This document shows, piece by piece, positions 51,701 to 63,400 of a stretch of DNA of 64,000 nucleotides (positions are counted from its first letter, which is position 1; each line of letters starts with the position of its first letter). The notes beneath the pieces were generated by a model. It did no database searches. It had not been told where the DNA came from and was given only the letters and a program-made list of their open reading frames with translations. Source of the stretch: Pyrocephalus nanus (taxonomy: Eukaryota > Chordata > Aves > Passeriformes > Tyrannidae); NCBI GenBank assembly GCA_038380795.1, contig CM076280.1, positions 11,155,001-11,219,000 of the forward strand. The letters run 5' to 3'. A program made the position numbers and the translations under genes.

Positions 51701-54700
51701 TATTCTCCTTTCCTGCGCTTTCCTGGTTTACCAGACAAATACAATTAGCTAGTATTATATAATAATATTATTTGGTCTTTTCTATCTGTGATTGACAGTT
51801 TTTCAAATCAAAATAAAACACATTCTTAGTCGATCATCTTCTTGAGAGCGCGCTCCTGCTTTAAGCTCGGTTTGCTTCGGAGACAGCCAGAGATCTTATT
51901 CCAGCAGGGGTACATGGTGGAATTACAGATCCAAGAGATCCCATGCTCTCTGAAAAATACTTGGCTTAATATTTAATAGCTAATTCCTGGACAGATGTTT
52001 TTCCTGCATGCCTTTATCAGACACTCATCAGCTGGCATTGCAGAGAAATGGAACTGGAGAACTTTGCAAATCTCCATTTATGATTGTGTTTGTAATTAGT
52101 GCCATGCTGGAAGTACCTCGGGCACCTCACTGTATGGCTTTGTTCACGTCAGAATGGGCAGAGCAACCTCTTTTTGTTACATATTTAACAGCTTTGAAAG
52201 ACATTTTTTTAAACAGCAAATGTACCAGACAGCTTTAAAGCAGAGGACATTAAATAGGGGGCCAATTATTCATTCAGCAGCTCTACGTGCATCAAAAACA
52301 CGCATACCACCAAATCTTCCTGAGACAAACCACTTCCATTTCCCATGACTCAGACACCATCTCTGCAATCACTGGATAAGGATAGCAATCGCTTCAAAAC
52401 AGAAACGGATATAAAATATTTCTTGCCCTGGAATATGGAAAAAAAAAATCCTTAAAAAGATGTTCATTTACAATTAAGGGACAGCAATGGCAACAAGATA
52501 CGTCCTATTTTTAAACAGAACAATGCTTCTTGTTAAGATAACTTCATTATTCTCTTTCACTTTAAAATGACCCAAAGTGTCTGACTCAGCCTGTAGAAGT
52601 GCAGAAAGTGATCCATGAAGGGAGCCATAATTCCCTGGGACCCTTTCAGGCCAGTCCATGGAGCAGCTGACTCTGAAGCTGCTGGTCTGTGTGCAGCGAC
52701 TCGGGCAGAGCCAGAGCTGAGCTGAGCTCCACTGGCTGACGAGGAGCAAACTGTCTCACATTTTAGGAGAACAACATCATTGCCTATAAAAATGAAGAAG
52801 AGACAAAATAAATAAAACCAGTTAATGTTGTAGTTAACTTGCAAATCAAGTAAATCTGTTGGTGCAGTATTTTAGAAATAAACGATAACAGCATCACACC
52901 AAACACACATTTCTGAACATATACGCGCTCTGATTTTGATTTAATGGTATCTCAGCGTCAACTATTGCTTCCTTTGCTGGTACACACTTCCTGATGCCTA
53001 CTGTGAAGGGTGCCCATATTTACAACTGAGTAAGATGATTAATTACACCTTGTCAATCACGGTGCATGAAGACATAACACCACAGCAGACAATGAAGAAG
53101 ATGCCTGAAGCTACAATTACATTTTAATTCATAGTTTATTGTATGTTCCCATATATTGCAGTCTAATAACTGTAGGGGCATCGAAAACATATGAGATATC
53201 AATCACTCTGCCCCCTGGTCTTTCATGTTTATATTATTCCACAGCCTTTAAATTACCATAAGTAGTTACTTATTTTCTAAGCTTTCTTCTCTTCTTTCTT
53301 ACCTTTTGCTTCCATTTATCTTTTATTCTTAGTACCGTTATCCAACAGCTATAAGTATTTGATAGAAGTTTGTAGCTCACTTAAAATCTGTAACAGACAA
53401 CCTGAAACCCAGCAATTAGCAAAGACAGCTTAGACTTGTGTTCCTTTGTTGAAGGAGGCGTTGAATCTTTTGTTCTGATTTAGTCACGGTAGCTGGGTGG
53501 AAGCTGGTACCTCATTATGTGGTTGGTCTGTTTGTCTGGTAGGTAGCAGATGGTACTGGAGATGACGTTACCAAGAGAGGCAGGGTAGAGAAACTCAAGA
53601 CCTGTGATTTGTTCACCTGTCACCTATAACAAAATACAGGTTAAAAGACTTTATTATTAGCTGCACCATTTTTCTAATGAAAAAACTCCCGTTTCAAATG
53701 AGCCCGCATCTCATCCCGAAGACGATTTTGCTCCAGCAATTTCTCTGTTGCTCATTATTCAAGAATATCCTGGATTTCATTCTGAACAATGTAAATGTCA
53801 TTCAAGTGTCAGTGTGTACATTAGCAGCTTTATGTTTACATTCTGTTACTCTCCTTGTGTTTTGGTAGCAAGGGTTGGATGTCTTCTTGTGTTTGTATAT
53901 CCATTAGGAAGGGAATCAGAGATAGCCTGTGAACTGGAGGTCACGCCATACTCTTTCCATGTACTCTTGGTATTATTGGTTCCATCCACTGAGGCAATTC
54001 TATAACATAAAATACTGTATTTTGATGCTGTTAAATATCTAAAATCTTTTTGATAATTAGCAGTGTCAGATAGACCGTACGGATCCATGACCTTCCTTAA
54101 CTGCAAAAAGTACGTAATCAATTCCGCGATGGGGAATTAATCTGGTATTAAAACATCTAAGGACAGTGCACTGCAGAGCCGTGGGTGAGGATATGTACAG
54201 CAAATTGCTTGAGCGAAGATAACCCAGCGGTGTCCCACGGCGGGACGTGGTGTCCGGTGGGCAATGTCCCACCCTGTTCCTGGAGCCAAATCTCCCAGCA
54301 CAGACGGAGCTGGGAAATGTCTCGCAACTTTACAGAGAAAGGGAAGGATTATTTTATCTAAATAAATACCATACAGTGCCTCTAATTGTGCTGCAGAATT
54401 CTAATCTGAATTCAAACATGAACTTCCATTGTTTCCGAGGTCTGATTTTAGGACAGTCTTTGGATAGTTCCCACAGATGCCAAATTAGCTTGCGTTCTGT
54501 ATGATTTCTTGAGGGGTCTTGTGGCTATTTCATATGCATTTCTACAGGAGACACTTTGTTCTCCTCTGTGACATGCGAGTGTCTTTAACTACTCAGAGCA
54601 ATCTCAGCAGAAAGATGAAAAAAAGCCTCGATTGTTTTAAGAACAGAACACATAAACACAGCAAAGTTTGACTGTAAACAGAGTCACTGCAGTTTTAGCA

Positions 54701-55498
54701 AGGATAGCCCTGACCATGCTACACCTGTAAGAGGCAAATGGCTCTGCCAGAACACACCACCTGAGTGATGTAAGAGTCACAGTCATGGTGAGGCAGCGAG
54801 TCTCATGATCTCACCGTGCATTCACCCTCACCTTCCATTGTGCTACCTTTGTAACATCATTAGAGGTGTGATACTTGACACCTTTAATACTAATTAGTCC
54901 TTCCTCACTACCCACCTCCTGGATAAATATTTAGACATCACGAACGGTCTCCCTGCGTACTCTTTGTCTTTTCTGGGGACTTCCTGAAGCTTCTCCTCAA
55001 GTTCAGAGACCTTCTTGGCCTGGTTTTCTTACAGTCTACTTGGAAACGAGAGATAGCGTGAGGCCCAGGTCTGTGGAAGGCTCCACGAGCTGGGATGACT
55101 CAAATGATGATGTTCTGACATTGAGTATTCGTCATGAGGGGGTTGTTGGGTGCATTCAGCTGGTCACGCATGTTTGGGGCACCGTGACCTCAGAGCGGTG
55201 CAAACTCCTGACCGCTCCTCGTCCCTCGCCGTGTTCTGCCCCACGCGCTCTTTGTCACGCCACAGTGCCACACGTCTCCGAGGGTCACGGGGTGACCACG
55301 GCCAGCCCGGGCGCGGGGCCCGATGCCGCGGGGCGCGGCAGTGCCCGGTGCGGGGCCGGTGCGGGGCCAGCCCCGGCCCCGAGCACATGCGGCGGGCCCG
55401 GGCGGGCGCAGCCAATGGCGGCGGGGCAGGACATGATGTCAGCGGGGCTGTAGAAAAGGCGCGGAGCCCCGCGCGGTGCCCGCGCCGCAGACGCGCCA

Positions 55499-55560
55499 GC
55501 CCCGCCGCTCCGGCCCCGCCGCTCCGGCCCCGCCGCTCCGGCCCCGCCGCTCCGGCCCCG
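55499..55560. repeat. 14-bp GC repeat, 4 copies, in the LHX2 promoter/5' UTR
   Basis: Four exact tandem copies of gccccgccgctccg just downstream of the TATA-like motif. Each copy contains a CCGCCGC-type GC box, so the array may bind Sp/KLF factors and may fold in the transcript. Both effects are inference. Confidence 0.9.
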
Positions 55561-56390
55561 GCCGCGCTCCCGCACGGGCCCCGCGGGCCGCGCCGCTTTA
55601 AGGAGAGAGGGGGGCCGCGAGTGCCCGTCCCATCTGGTGCCCGTCCAACTCTCCCTCCTTCCCCTTGGCTTTTTCTTTTCCCAATGAGCTCCACCGGGCT
55701 GGGGGAGGAGCGGGGGAAGGAGCAAACTTTGCCCCTGAGCTGCCGCCGCTGCCAGCCCTCTGGACTGTGAGTGCGTACGGTGGGCACCCGCCCCAGCCTC
55801 CCCGCAGCACCAGCCTGCTCTCCGCCCGCTGCAGCCTCCCTCTCCCTCGCTTTCCTCCTCTAAATTTCGCACAGTACGATGTAGGGGGCTTGTCGTCATT
55901 TCTTTTTTCAATTATTATTTATTTTTCACCGAAGATGGTTTAATTTTTTTTTTTATATTCCTATTATTTATTAATCCCTCCCAACCGTAAACCTGCCCAG
56001 CCTTCTGCCAGCTGGGCCAGAGCATAAAGCCTGGGACTGCACCTGGGGCAATGAGCCCTGCACTGAAGAAGCCTCCTAGAGGGATGTGCCGGGGCCGCGC
56101 AACAGACTAGATCCAAGCCCCGAAGCTCACACCACCAGTTATCCCTTCTCCCTCAGCCCCTGCGCCCGCCTTTTCTGCGCCCCATCCCCCTGAAAGCTCG
56201 GACCAGTGCCTGCGCCGCGCTCCGGAGAGCTCTGCCGGGGGAACAGCCCGGTGCCCGAGGACAGACGGGGCGGCCGTGCTAGATGCATGGGGGAGGGCTC
56301 CGGTTAATGCAAGTTCTGGGCTCCTGCAGGGACCCCGACAACTGTCAGCAGCAGCAGCAACTCGGGCCCTCCTCCTCTGCTTCCTCAGCG

Positions 56391-56510
56391 ATGCTTTTCC
56401 ACAGTCTTTCCGGCTCGGAGATGCACGGGGTCATCGACGAGATGGATCGGAGAAGCAAAAGCGAAGCACCGGCCATCAGCTCGGCTATAGACAGGGGAGA
56501 GACGGAAACG
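56391..56510 (+). CDS. LHX2: LHX2 coding exon 1 (N-terminus)
   Basis: Forty codons from MLFHSLSGSEM to DRGETET, ending in phase 0 before the donor GTAGGA at 56511. The start was chosen because mammalian LHX2 begins at this Met. The context GCGATGC has a purine at -3. The same frame is open upstream to an ATG at 56283, which would add 36 residues including five consecutive Gln (see findings). Residues such as HGVIDEMDRR and SEAPAISSAIDRG are characteristic of LHX2 and differ from LHX9. The human protein differs at only a few positions in this exon, as recalled. Confidence 0.95.
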
Positions 56511-56993
56511 GTAGGAGCCGAAGGAATGGGAGAGTCAGGCACCCCCCTAAACCTACCAAACCCCTCACAGAGGCAGCTTTTCCCCTAAAATAACAGATCG
56601 GGGGGAAACGTATGCAAAACGCTAAATCAGAAGAGAATTGAGCATAGAGGCACCCCAAAAGATTAAATGAAACCGTGGGGAAAGGCATGAAACTGTTAAT
56701 TATTAATAATATGCATAGTAATAGTAACGCTCGGGTGAAATGAACGGTACTGCTCTTGCGAGGAAACAGAAGGATAGACCAGCCTTTTGGTAGCGTCCAA
56801 GAACTCCTTCCCTTCCCCCAGCCTGTCCGGCCTTCCAAAGTTTTTAGGAAGAGGCAAAGTATGGCTTTATAGCGATAACGTTTTGGCACAGCGAATTTTT
56901 TGTCTGCAGAATGGAAACACAGACAGCAAAGAATCCAGTTCTGTGTTATTTTTCAGGTAGGATGTCTGCAGTGAGAGAGTCTTTATGGCATTT

Positions 56994-57030
<37 letters not shown>

Positions 57031-59304
57031 CAAAGCAAAACAAACCCGAGTGCCTTCAAGTTACGTTTTTTAAAAAATAATTTTAATATGTGGGTTTGTA
57101 AACATGGCACACAGAACTGGAAGATATGTTTCAGGGAGACGGATGGATGCGATTTTTTATAACTTTACCACTTTTTACCTTCTGTCTGCTGATGCATAGT
57201 GCTTGTATATTAATACATTTAGATAATAAAAGGATGCATCCGTTTAACTGGCGTGAAGCTGGCAGAGTGGGAGAGATTTCCGAAGTGTCTTAACTGATTC
57301 AACAATTCTTGTATGCTTTTTGTGTGTGTGTGTGTGTGTTAAGAAATAATTCTAAGAGAAACGATCCCGTACGTTGGTTAAACGCTGTCTTGTAAGCTGA
57401 TACGGGCATATGCAAGGAAGATCTGTTCTCGGGTTTTCAAACTCCATCAGTATGTGTTCTTTCTCTTAATGCTATGTGGAAATTTGCTTAAAGGTGACAG
57501 TGAGACTTGAATCCTGAAATACTGGCCAGAAAACAGCCTTTGTGCTATAAGGGTGGGACGTGATTTCTAATTTAAACGGTTTTGGTTTTCTTTGAAAAAG
57601 TTAATATTTCTCCGTACAATTAAACAGCATCAAATGATCTTTGTTGGAATAAATATTGTGACATGATAGCTTTATCTAATTATATATAATGTATATGCAT
57701 ACACGTGTGTACATAACAAATAGTGGGATGGAGTACTCGATCCTTGAATGCCATTTCTGGATCTCGGAATATTTTTGTGACTGGAAAAGCAAGGTAGAAA
57801 AAAATCGTTATTTCATTTAAAGTGGTTTTACAAGAAACGACTTTGGTTATAAAATGATCCCTGCTCGGAGTTCGGTTAATGCCTTAAAGAAAAAAGCTCC
57901 CGGTGGGCTCCCGTGACTAACACCGGTGGAGTGCCAGGGTTTTATTTGTGTGGAGTTCTGCTAGTGGGAACGGTGCGGTGCAAACGGGAGCGCTCGCAGC
58001 GACGGGGTTTTGTGATCCCCGCAAGCAGGGGATGAAAGTAGCGGCTCTGGCACAAGCTGCAAACCCAGCCCCGGTCCCTTGCCGTTCCGCCGGTAGCTGC
58101 CTCTGCTTTTTGCTTTGCGCGAGGATTTAAGGCTCTAGAGGAGGTAAAAGCAAACAAACAACTTCTCCCCCGCCCCGAACCAAAACAGCTGTTGGGCACA
58201 GCTGTAAGGAAATGTTTCGGGTTCTCTTGCACGAGAACGGATCTGCCGCGGGCTTTTGTGCAAAGCGGGTAAGAGTAAGTCGGGACCGAAGTGGAAAGCA
58301 GCGCATGGCGAGCTCTGCCCCAAACCCTGCTCCACCGAGCCTCCTCTCCCGATCGCGGTTCTGAGGTGCCTGCTAAAATAAATAAGCGTGCTCCAACGGT
58401 TCCGATATTTCTCTCTCTTTCTTTTTCGGTAGAATTCGACAGGATATGAATGAATTTGGGGGTTTTTTTTTGAGAGTTTCGATTGGATTGAGATTTGACA
58501 CTCAACTATTAAATTAAATAGGGCTTACATTTAGTTTTATTGCTTCCAAGTTTATCCCAGCATAATCTAAAGTGCTCTATTGTTTTTTTCCCGCTTTCTT
58601 TCCAACGCGTTTCCCACTATTTCGTTTTCCTGGTAAAATATTCTGCACCTCGGATTTAGTAATGCTCGTCTCCTCCGCAGCTTTATTTACTGATCCCTTC
58701 AGTACTTTGGGTCACAGCAGATCGCGATCCGTGTTGTTTGGGACCAGCTTGCAGAGAGCTGTGTCTGCAGCACTGTGACTACTGGGGGTTTGATCGTAAT
58801 TCATTCGGAATTTTATAGCTAGGAAAATACACACACAGACACGCTCCACATACACGCACTCACAGAGCATTAGCTATGCAGACACTCTCAGTATATCCAT
58901 AATAATAAATTTTAAAATTAACTATCTGCGATTTGCCCTACTCTGTGATTATTGCGCCTGTTTATTGAACAGCATCTTTTCTTGTTTTGGGACTGGAAAA
59001 TCCACCAGGAAAAAAAAAAAATAAATTAAAAGTTGTGCGTCTGGTCCGGACGCCTCCCCTAAAACCCGGGGTGGTTTTCTGTTTGTCTCGCCCGCTTCCC
59101 CGCCTCCTCCCGGGAAGGTGGGATGTGGTGGGACCCTGGGGATCGGGCACGGGGCCTGTCGGGGTGGCGGGCACGGAGCCCCCGCTCCTCTGGCAGCCCC
59201 TGCGAGGGAGAGCAGCGGCCGGCCGGGCAGGGGGAGGGGGAGCCCAGCAGCGCTCAAGAGTTTCTCCCTGTCGCTAACGGTCTGTAATTGTTTTCCCCCA
59301 GCAG
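56511..59304 (+). other. LHX2: LHX2 intron 1
   Basis: About 2.8 kb. It contains a run of about 29 A near 56997-57025, a (TG)n tract at 57321-57339, and GC-rich patches at 57940-58400 and 59040-59270. The open frames here (including 187 codons on the minus strand at 57942-58505) show no family resemblance. Confidence 0.85.
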
Positions 59305-59507
59305 ACCATGCCTTCCATCAGCAGTGACAGGGCTGCCCTGTGCGCCGGCTGCGGGGGGAAAATCTCCGACCGTTATTACCTCCTGGCTGTGGATAAACAG
59401 TGGCACATGCGCTGCCTCAAGTGCTGTGAATGTAAACTCAACCTGGAGTCCGAGCTCACCTGCTTCAGCAAGGACGGCAGCATCTACTGCAAGGAGGACT
59501 ACTACAG
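59305..59507 (+). CDS. LHX2: LHX2 coding exon 2 (LIM domain 1)
   Basis: 203 nt, from Thr-Met-Pro-Ser-Ile through DYYR (split Arg codon AG|G), donor GTACAG at 59508. It encodes the first LIM zinc-binding domain, about residues 53-105: Cys53-Ala-Gly-Cys56, 17 residues to His, then the Cys-x2-Cys and Cys ligands in the MRCLKCCEC stretch, and the final Cys and Asp in IYCKED. All eight zinc ligands are present, so both zinc modules should fold. LIM1 is the main LDB1 contact in this family. The acceptor is a tandem CAGCAG, so exon 2 may begin three bases earlier (59302) and add one Gln. The start at 59305 matches the mammalian TETTMPS. Confidence 0.96.
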
Positions 59508-60073
59508 GTACAGCTCGCCCTCGGCCACCAGCCGGGGAGGGGGCACTGCCCGCCGACCCCCCGAGCACACCCCGTCCCGAGGAATCCATGGGCACGCGTG
59601 GGGCAGGCTGTGGGCTCCTAAAACCTCCCTCTGCAGAGGGACGCTCGTGGGGAGGATGAGTGCCGTGTTCCAGGAGGGGGGCACAGCCCGGGCACAGCTC
59701 CCCCAGCCTGGCTGTGGGTACTGGGGCCTGCTGTGTGGGGTGTGGGGCCGGCAGGGCCGCTCCTCGCCCACTCACAGTGCCTCCTCCGGCCTGGGGGTAC
59801 GGGATGTTCGTGGGGTGGGGGTCAGTGCCTCTTCCTGGTGGGATCTGGCAGGGCAGGAGCTGCCCTGCGAGGTGCAAACAGGACAGGGCGTCCCCACGCT
59901 CCCGTCCCACGGGGCCGCCCGTCTGGGCTCTGCAAACCGGCTTTGTGCCGCTGCCCCGGGCCAGGCAGCCCCCAGGCCTCACAGCCCTCGGCCACCCTCT
60001 GGACAGACCCAACCGAGGACAGGGTGGGGGCAACGTAACTCTCACCGTCTCCTCTGGCCTTTCTGTTTTGCAG
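59508..60073 (+). other. LHX2: LHX2 intron 2 (566 nt, open in frame)
   Basis: Short GC-rich intron. It happens to contain no stop in the frame of exon 2, so exon 2 plus intron 2 reads continuously until a stop at 60138 in a shifted frame of exon 3. Length, splice sites and the intact LIM2 sequence show it is an intron. Confidence 0.92.
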
Positions 60074-60456
60074 GAGGTTTTCGGTTCAGAGATGTGCGAG
60101 GTGTCACCTGGGGATTTCTGCCTCCGAGATGGTCATGAGGGCCAGGGATTTGGTATATCACTTAAATTGCTTCACTTGCACCACTTGCAACAAGATGCTG
60201 ACCACTGGCGATCACTTTGGCATGAAGGACAATCTGGTGTACTGCCGCCTCCATTTCGAGACTCTCATCCAGGGGGAGTACCAGGTGCATTTCAATCACT
60301 CGGATGTAGCCGCTGGGAAGGGCCCGGCTTTGGGAGCGGGCTCTGCCAACACTTTGGGACTGCCTTATTACAACGGCGTGGGGACTGTCCAGAAGGGGAG
60401 ACCCAGGAAAAGGAAAAGCCCAGGGCCTGGAGCAGATCTGGCAGCCTACAATGCAG
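60074..60456 (+). CDS. LHX2: LHX2 coding exon 3 (LIM domain 2 and basic linker)
   Basis: 383 nt with acceptor TTTTGCAG at 60073 and donor GTAAGA at 60457, starting in phase 2 and ending after one base of an Ala codon. It encodes RFSVQRCARCHLGISASEM and the second LIM domain, residues 115-168: C115-x2-C118, H137, C140, C143, C146, C165 and H168. A linker with a basic nuclear-localisation-like stretch follows (KGRPRKRKSPGPG, about residues 215-227). Where mammalian LHX2 has a long polyalanine tract after the HADVA motif, this protein has only VAAGKGPALGAG. The reading frame runs on past the donor for about 80 nt to a stop, which is intron, not gene. Confidence 0.96.
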
Positions 60457-63400
60457 GTAAGAGACCCCCACCTTCCTCCGGAACAGTTCAAATGGTTTGT
60501 TTCTGTTCATTTCCAAAGGGGGATTTCCGTTTATTTTAGCTTAAACCGTTAATAATAGTTTTGCTGCAGCATAATTATTGAGATCAAGTGCTGTCAAACT
60601 GCAATTACAGAAGCTAATATGTTAGCATTTTTCACTTCAGCTGGAAATAAAATGTTTTGAAGCAAGGTCATCTGGTTAAGGGGGAGGAGGGGGGAGAAGG
60701 GGGAATGTAGCCTGAAATAAAATCTGGAAACCAGAGATTTTAAGTTAGCATTTCGGAGAGCCGTGAATTTTCTTTAGTGGCTACACTTAAAGGCTGCTGA
60801 CGGGTGAATTATTCTGCCCTGTCCTGAGCTCTTGCACCCCAAAGTTTTGGAAGGAGAGAGGCAGAGAGAGAGGAAGCAGCGGTTTCCCAAGGGCCCGCGG
60901 TGGGAGGTGGCCGTGGTGCAGGGCTGGGGGTGCCCGGGCAGGGGCTGTGGGCTGCAGGTGTCTGGGGGCAGCACGGAGCCCGCTCACACGGGGCAAGCTG
61001 GGCTGCAGTTTTGTTCTTCAGAAGTGACTCGGAGAGGAGTCGGGAGACTCGCAGCATCCCTTTTCCGTCCCCTCGCTGCCTGAGCCGAGCCCAGCAGCGG
61101 GAGGACCGGGAGCGGAGCTGGCAGCAGCCGGAGCTCTGTGTATCCAGCTGCAAACTTTCCGATGTGTTTCCTTGTTTAACCTCCCGGCCGCCACAGCACT
61201 GTTAATTTTGCAGGCAAAGGAATTCGAGCAGTCTCCTACCCCCCCCATCCCCGCTCCCCCCTAGCCCTCGCTCTGCTCCTCCGTGTAAGTGCCCACCAAA
61301 ACTGCCCTCGCCGGGGCTTCCCGCGCTGCTCCTTGGATGCGACCGGAAAAAATGCTCGGACAAAACAAAACTCTAAGCTGTTGGTATTAGGAGAGGACTC
61401 GGAGGCAGGGGTGGGTTTCCCCCCAGCGCGGCGCTCCCCGTGCCGGGCGCTCGGCCATCCCGCCGGACCCCGGGCACCCAACTCGTGTCCTCCCACCGTT
61501 CGGTGCCTCAGTGCTCTCTGCGCTTCTCCGCTCCCTCCAGCCTGTTTTCTTTTTAATCTGCCGCCTTCAGACGTGTCCCGTAGGGAGCAGATTTGCCTCT
61601 AACGTGTTCCTTTTTCCCGGAGAGGGCGTTCGGTAGAGGCCAAGCCAGCTGCCGCTGGTTTGGGGCCGCGGCTCTGCGCGCCCCGACAGCCGCGGGCTGT
61701 GCCGGGCAGCGGCCGCTCCGCCCGGGGGGAGGAGGAGGAGGAGCGGGGGGAGGAAGGTGCGTGCGGGGCACCGAGAGGTGCGGGGGTGAGGGGGACGCGG
61801 CCCGGGATGGGGAGGCTGCCGGGGTTTTGTGTCCAAGGGGAGTAACAATAGCGACGGGATGGGCTGGTTTGCGCTGAAAATGGCAGGGAGAAAAGGCGCA
61901 TCTCTAACCGGCGAACGCACCTCGGGAACCAAATTGCCAGCTATTATTGGTTTAACTAATTGCTGAATAATTTGGAAATAGTGCAAAAAGCAGTAGCGGT
62001 CCCAGTGGTGAAGGTTGATGAAAGGTGGATGTAGTGTTCTCGCGGGTAACAGTTCAGCTTTAAAACGTGCATCAAATATGCATCTTTCCCGTTTAAAAAG
62101 TCTCCTTTTCGAAGGGATTAGCTTTTAATTGTCCTTCCGCTGTCTCCCTGTGCAGGGCAGATGTTCAGATTCAAAGGACCTGTAAAACGAACCAGCGGCA
62201 TCTGTCCTGGATGGGAGCAGAGCTTGAGAAAGTATTTCTGCTCCCTGACTTCCTAAATAAACCGCCTTTGACTGCATTTTGAAAAATTCGTTTACAAAAT
62301 AATTGCCCTCCGATTTTTTGGTCTTTTAATCTTTGTTTAAAGCCTGCAACTGAAACTTAAGAGATCTTCCTTGAGTAACCTTTGGCTTCCATGCTTAAGC
62401 TATTTATCTGCTTAACTATTTACTAGACCAATAATCGACTAATTTATGCAGTAATAAGTGCCATTGATCTTAGAAATCAGACCAGGTTGCCCGCCGATGT
62501 AAAATTTCACAAACAAGTAGATTATTGCAAAGCTTTCGATTTTGTACCTTTGAAAGAGAAACGGTTTAAAAATGTGATAGTTTCTCTTTTTGTTTTTAAT
62601 GGGACTTGTCACTTCCTTTCCAGAAATGCACTAGAAATGCACAGTGTTGTCCTCTGAGGGGATCTGCTCCCAGTAATTTGTGTAGAATACTTTGTGTAAA
62701 TAAATCTACACCTAGAGGTGGTGGGGAAAGGGGGACCCGTAAACTTGGCAGAGTCGAGACTGAAATTATCTCGTAAATTGCAGTAAATATTCATCTGCAA
62801 CACGAATTGCACTGACTTGCCCCCCCACACACACTTAAACAAGACTCCGTTTGCAGGGGGTTGATGGGTTTAGATGTGGATAGAGCCTGACAAGTGGAAA
62901 ATAGCTTAGAAGGATGCTGGAACTTCAAAAAGATTTCTTTTTCTTTCTTTCCTCCTCCTTTTTTTTTTTTTTTTTTAAGTGTGTTCCTGTGATCATAATT
63001 TCTTCCTTCACTTGTTGGAATGGAGTTTGATGGGTTTTTTAGGTCAGTAAATCAATGGCTGAAAGCTTGCTGAACACAGAAGCACCTGTAAAGAATTCTG
63101 AATACTCCCTTTGTGAATTAGACCCCAAACCTCCCACAGCCTCCTGTTTTATTCATCTGTATCTAGTCCGGCTTTAAGACACTAAAATATCCCGGAAAAC
63201 CACAGCTGTACTGCGCAAACTTGGGTCACGACGAGCTGATAAAATAACCTTAATCGATACAAACGGCCAAGACGCTCCTCTGCTGGCAGGAAGATGCAGG
63301 AGGATGCTCAGGGGTGCCCGAACAGCCCTGCCGATGGAGCCGGTGCTCCCCGGCGCTGCCGGCGGCTTTGGGCCCCTCGCTGCGGAGGCGCCGACCCCGC

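Larger units (their letters stand above)
41850..55190. other. Intergenic DNA upstream of LHX2, putative regulatory landscape
   Basis: No coding gene was recognised. A short GC-rich patch (about 41990-42180) is followed by AT-rich blocks containing many TAAT-type homeodomain cores. CA-rich simple sequence lies at about 44866-44905, and a 14-bp minisatellite at 48577-48793. The blocks listed separately as candidate enhancers have a composition typical of conserved developmental elements. Conservation cannot be measured from one sequence. Confidence 0.55.
55190..56530 (+). promoter_or_regulatory. LHX2: LHX2 CpG-island promoter and 5' UTR
   Basis: CpG-rich stretch ending in LHX2 exon 1. A CCAAT box lies at 55412-55416, a CRE-like TGATGTCA at 55434-55441 and a weak TATA-like tagaaaagg at 55451. 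Together these suggest a start near 55480, though other starts are likely in such an island. Starting there, the 5' UTR would be about 900 nt and would contain upstream ATGs (for example near 55684 and 56051). A GC-rich 14-bp unit is repeated four times at 55499-55560. Confidence 0.65.

Noticed and set aside
55040..55911. Overlapping open frames of about 137-208 codons in the LHX2 promoter
   Set aside because: All six frames are open because of GC content; there is no domain and no relation to LHX2.
57942..58505. 187-codon minus-strand open frame in LHX2 intron 1
   Set aside because: Low-complexity Arg/Ser-rich translation with no recognisable family and no splice or promoter context.
59254..60045. 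263-codon minus-strand open frame over LHX2 exon 2 and intron 2
   Set aside because: A shadow of the conserved LIM1 exon and the GC-rich intron on the opposite strand.
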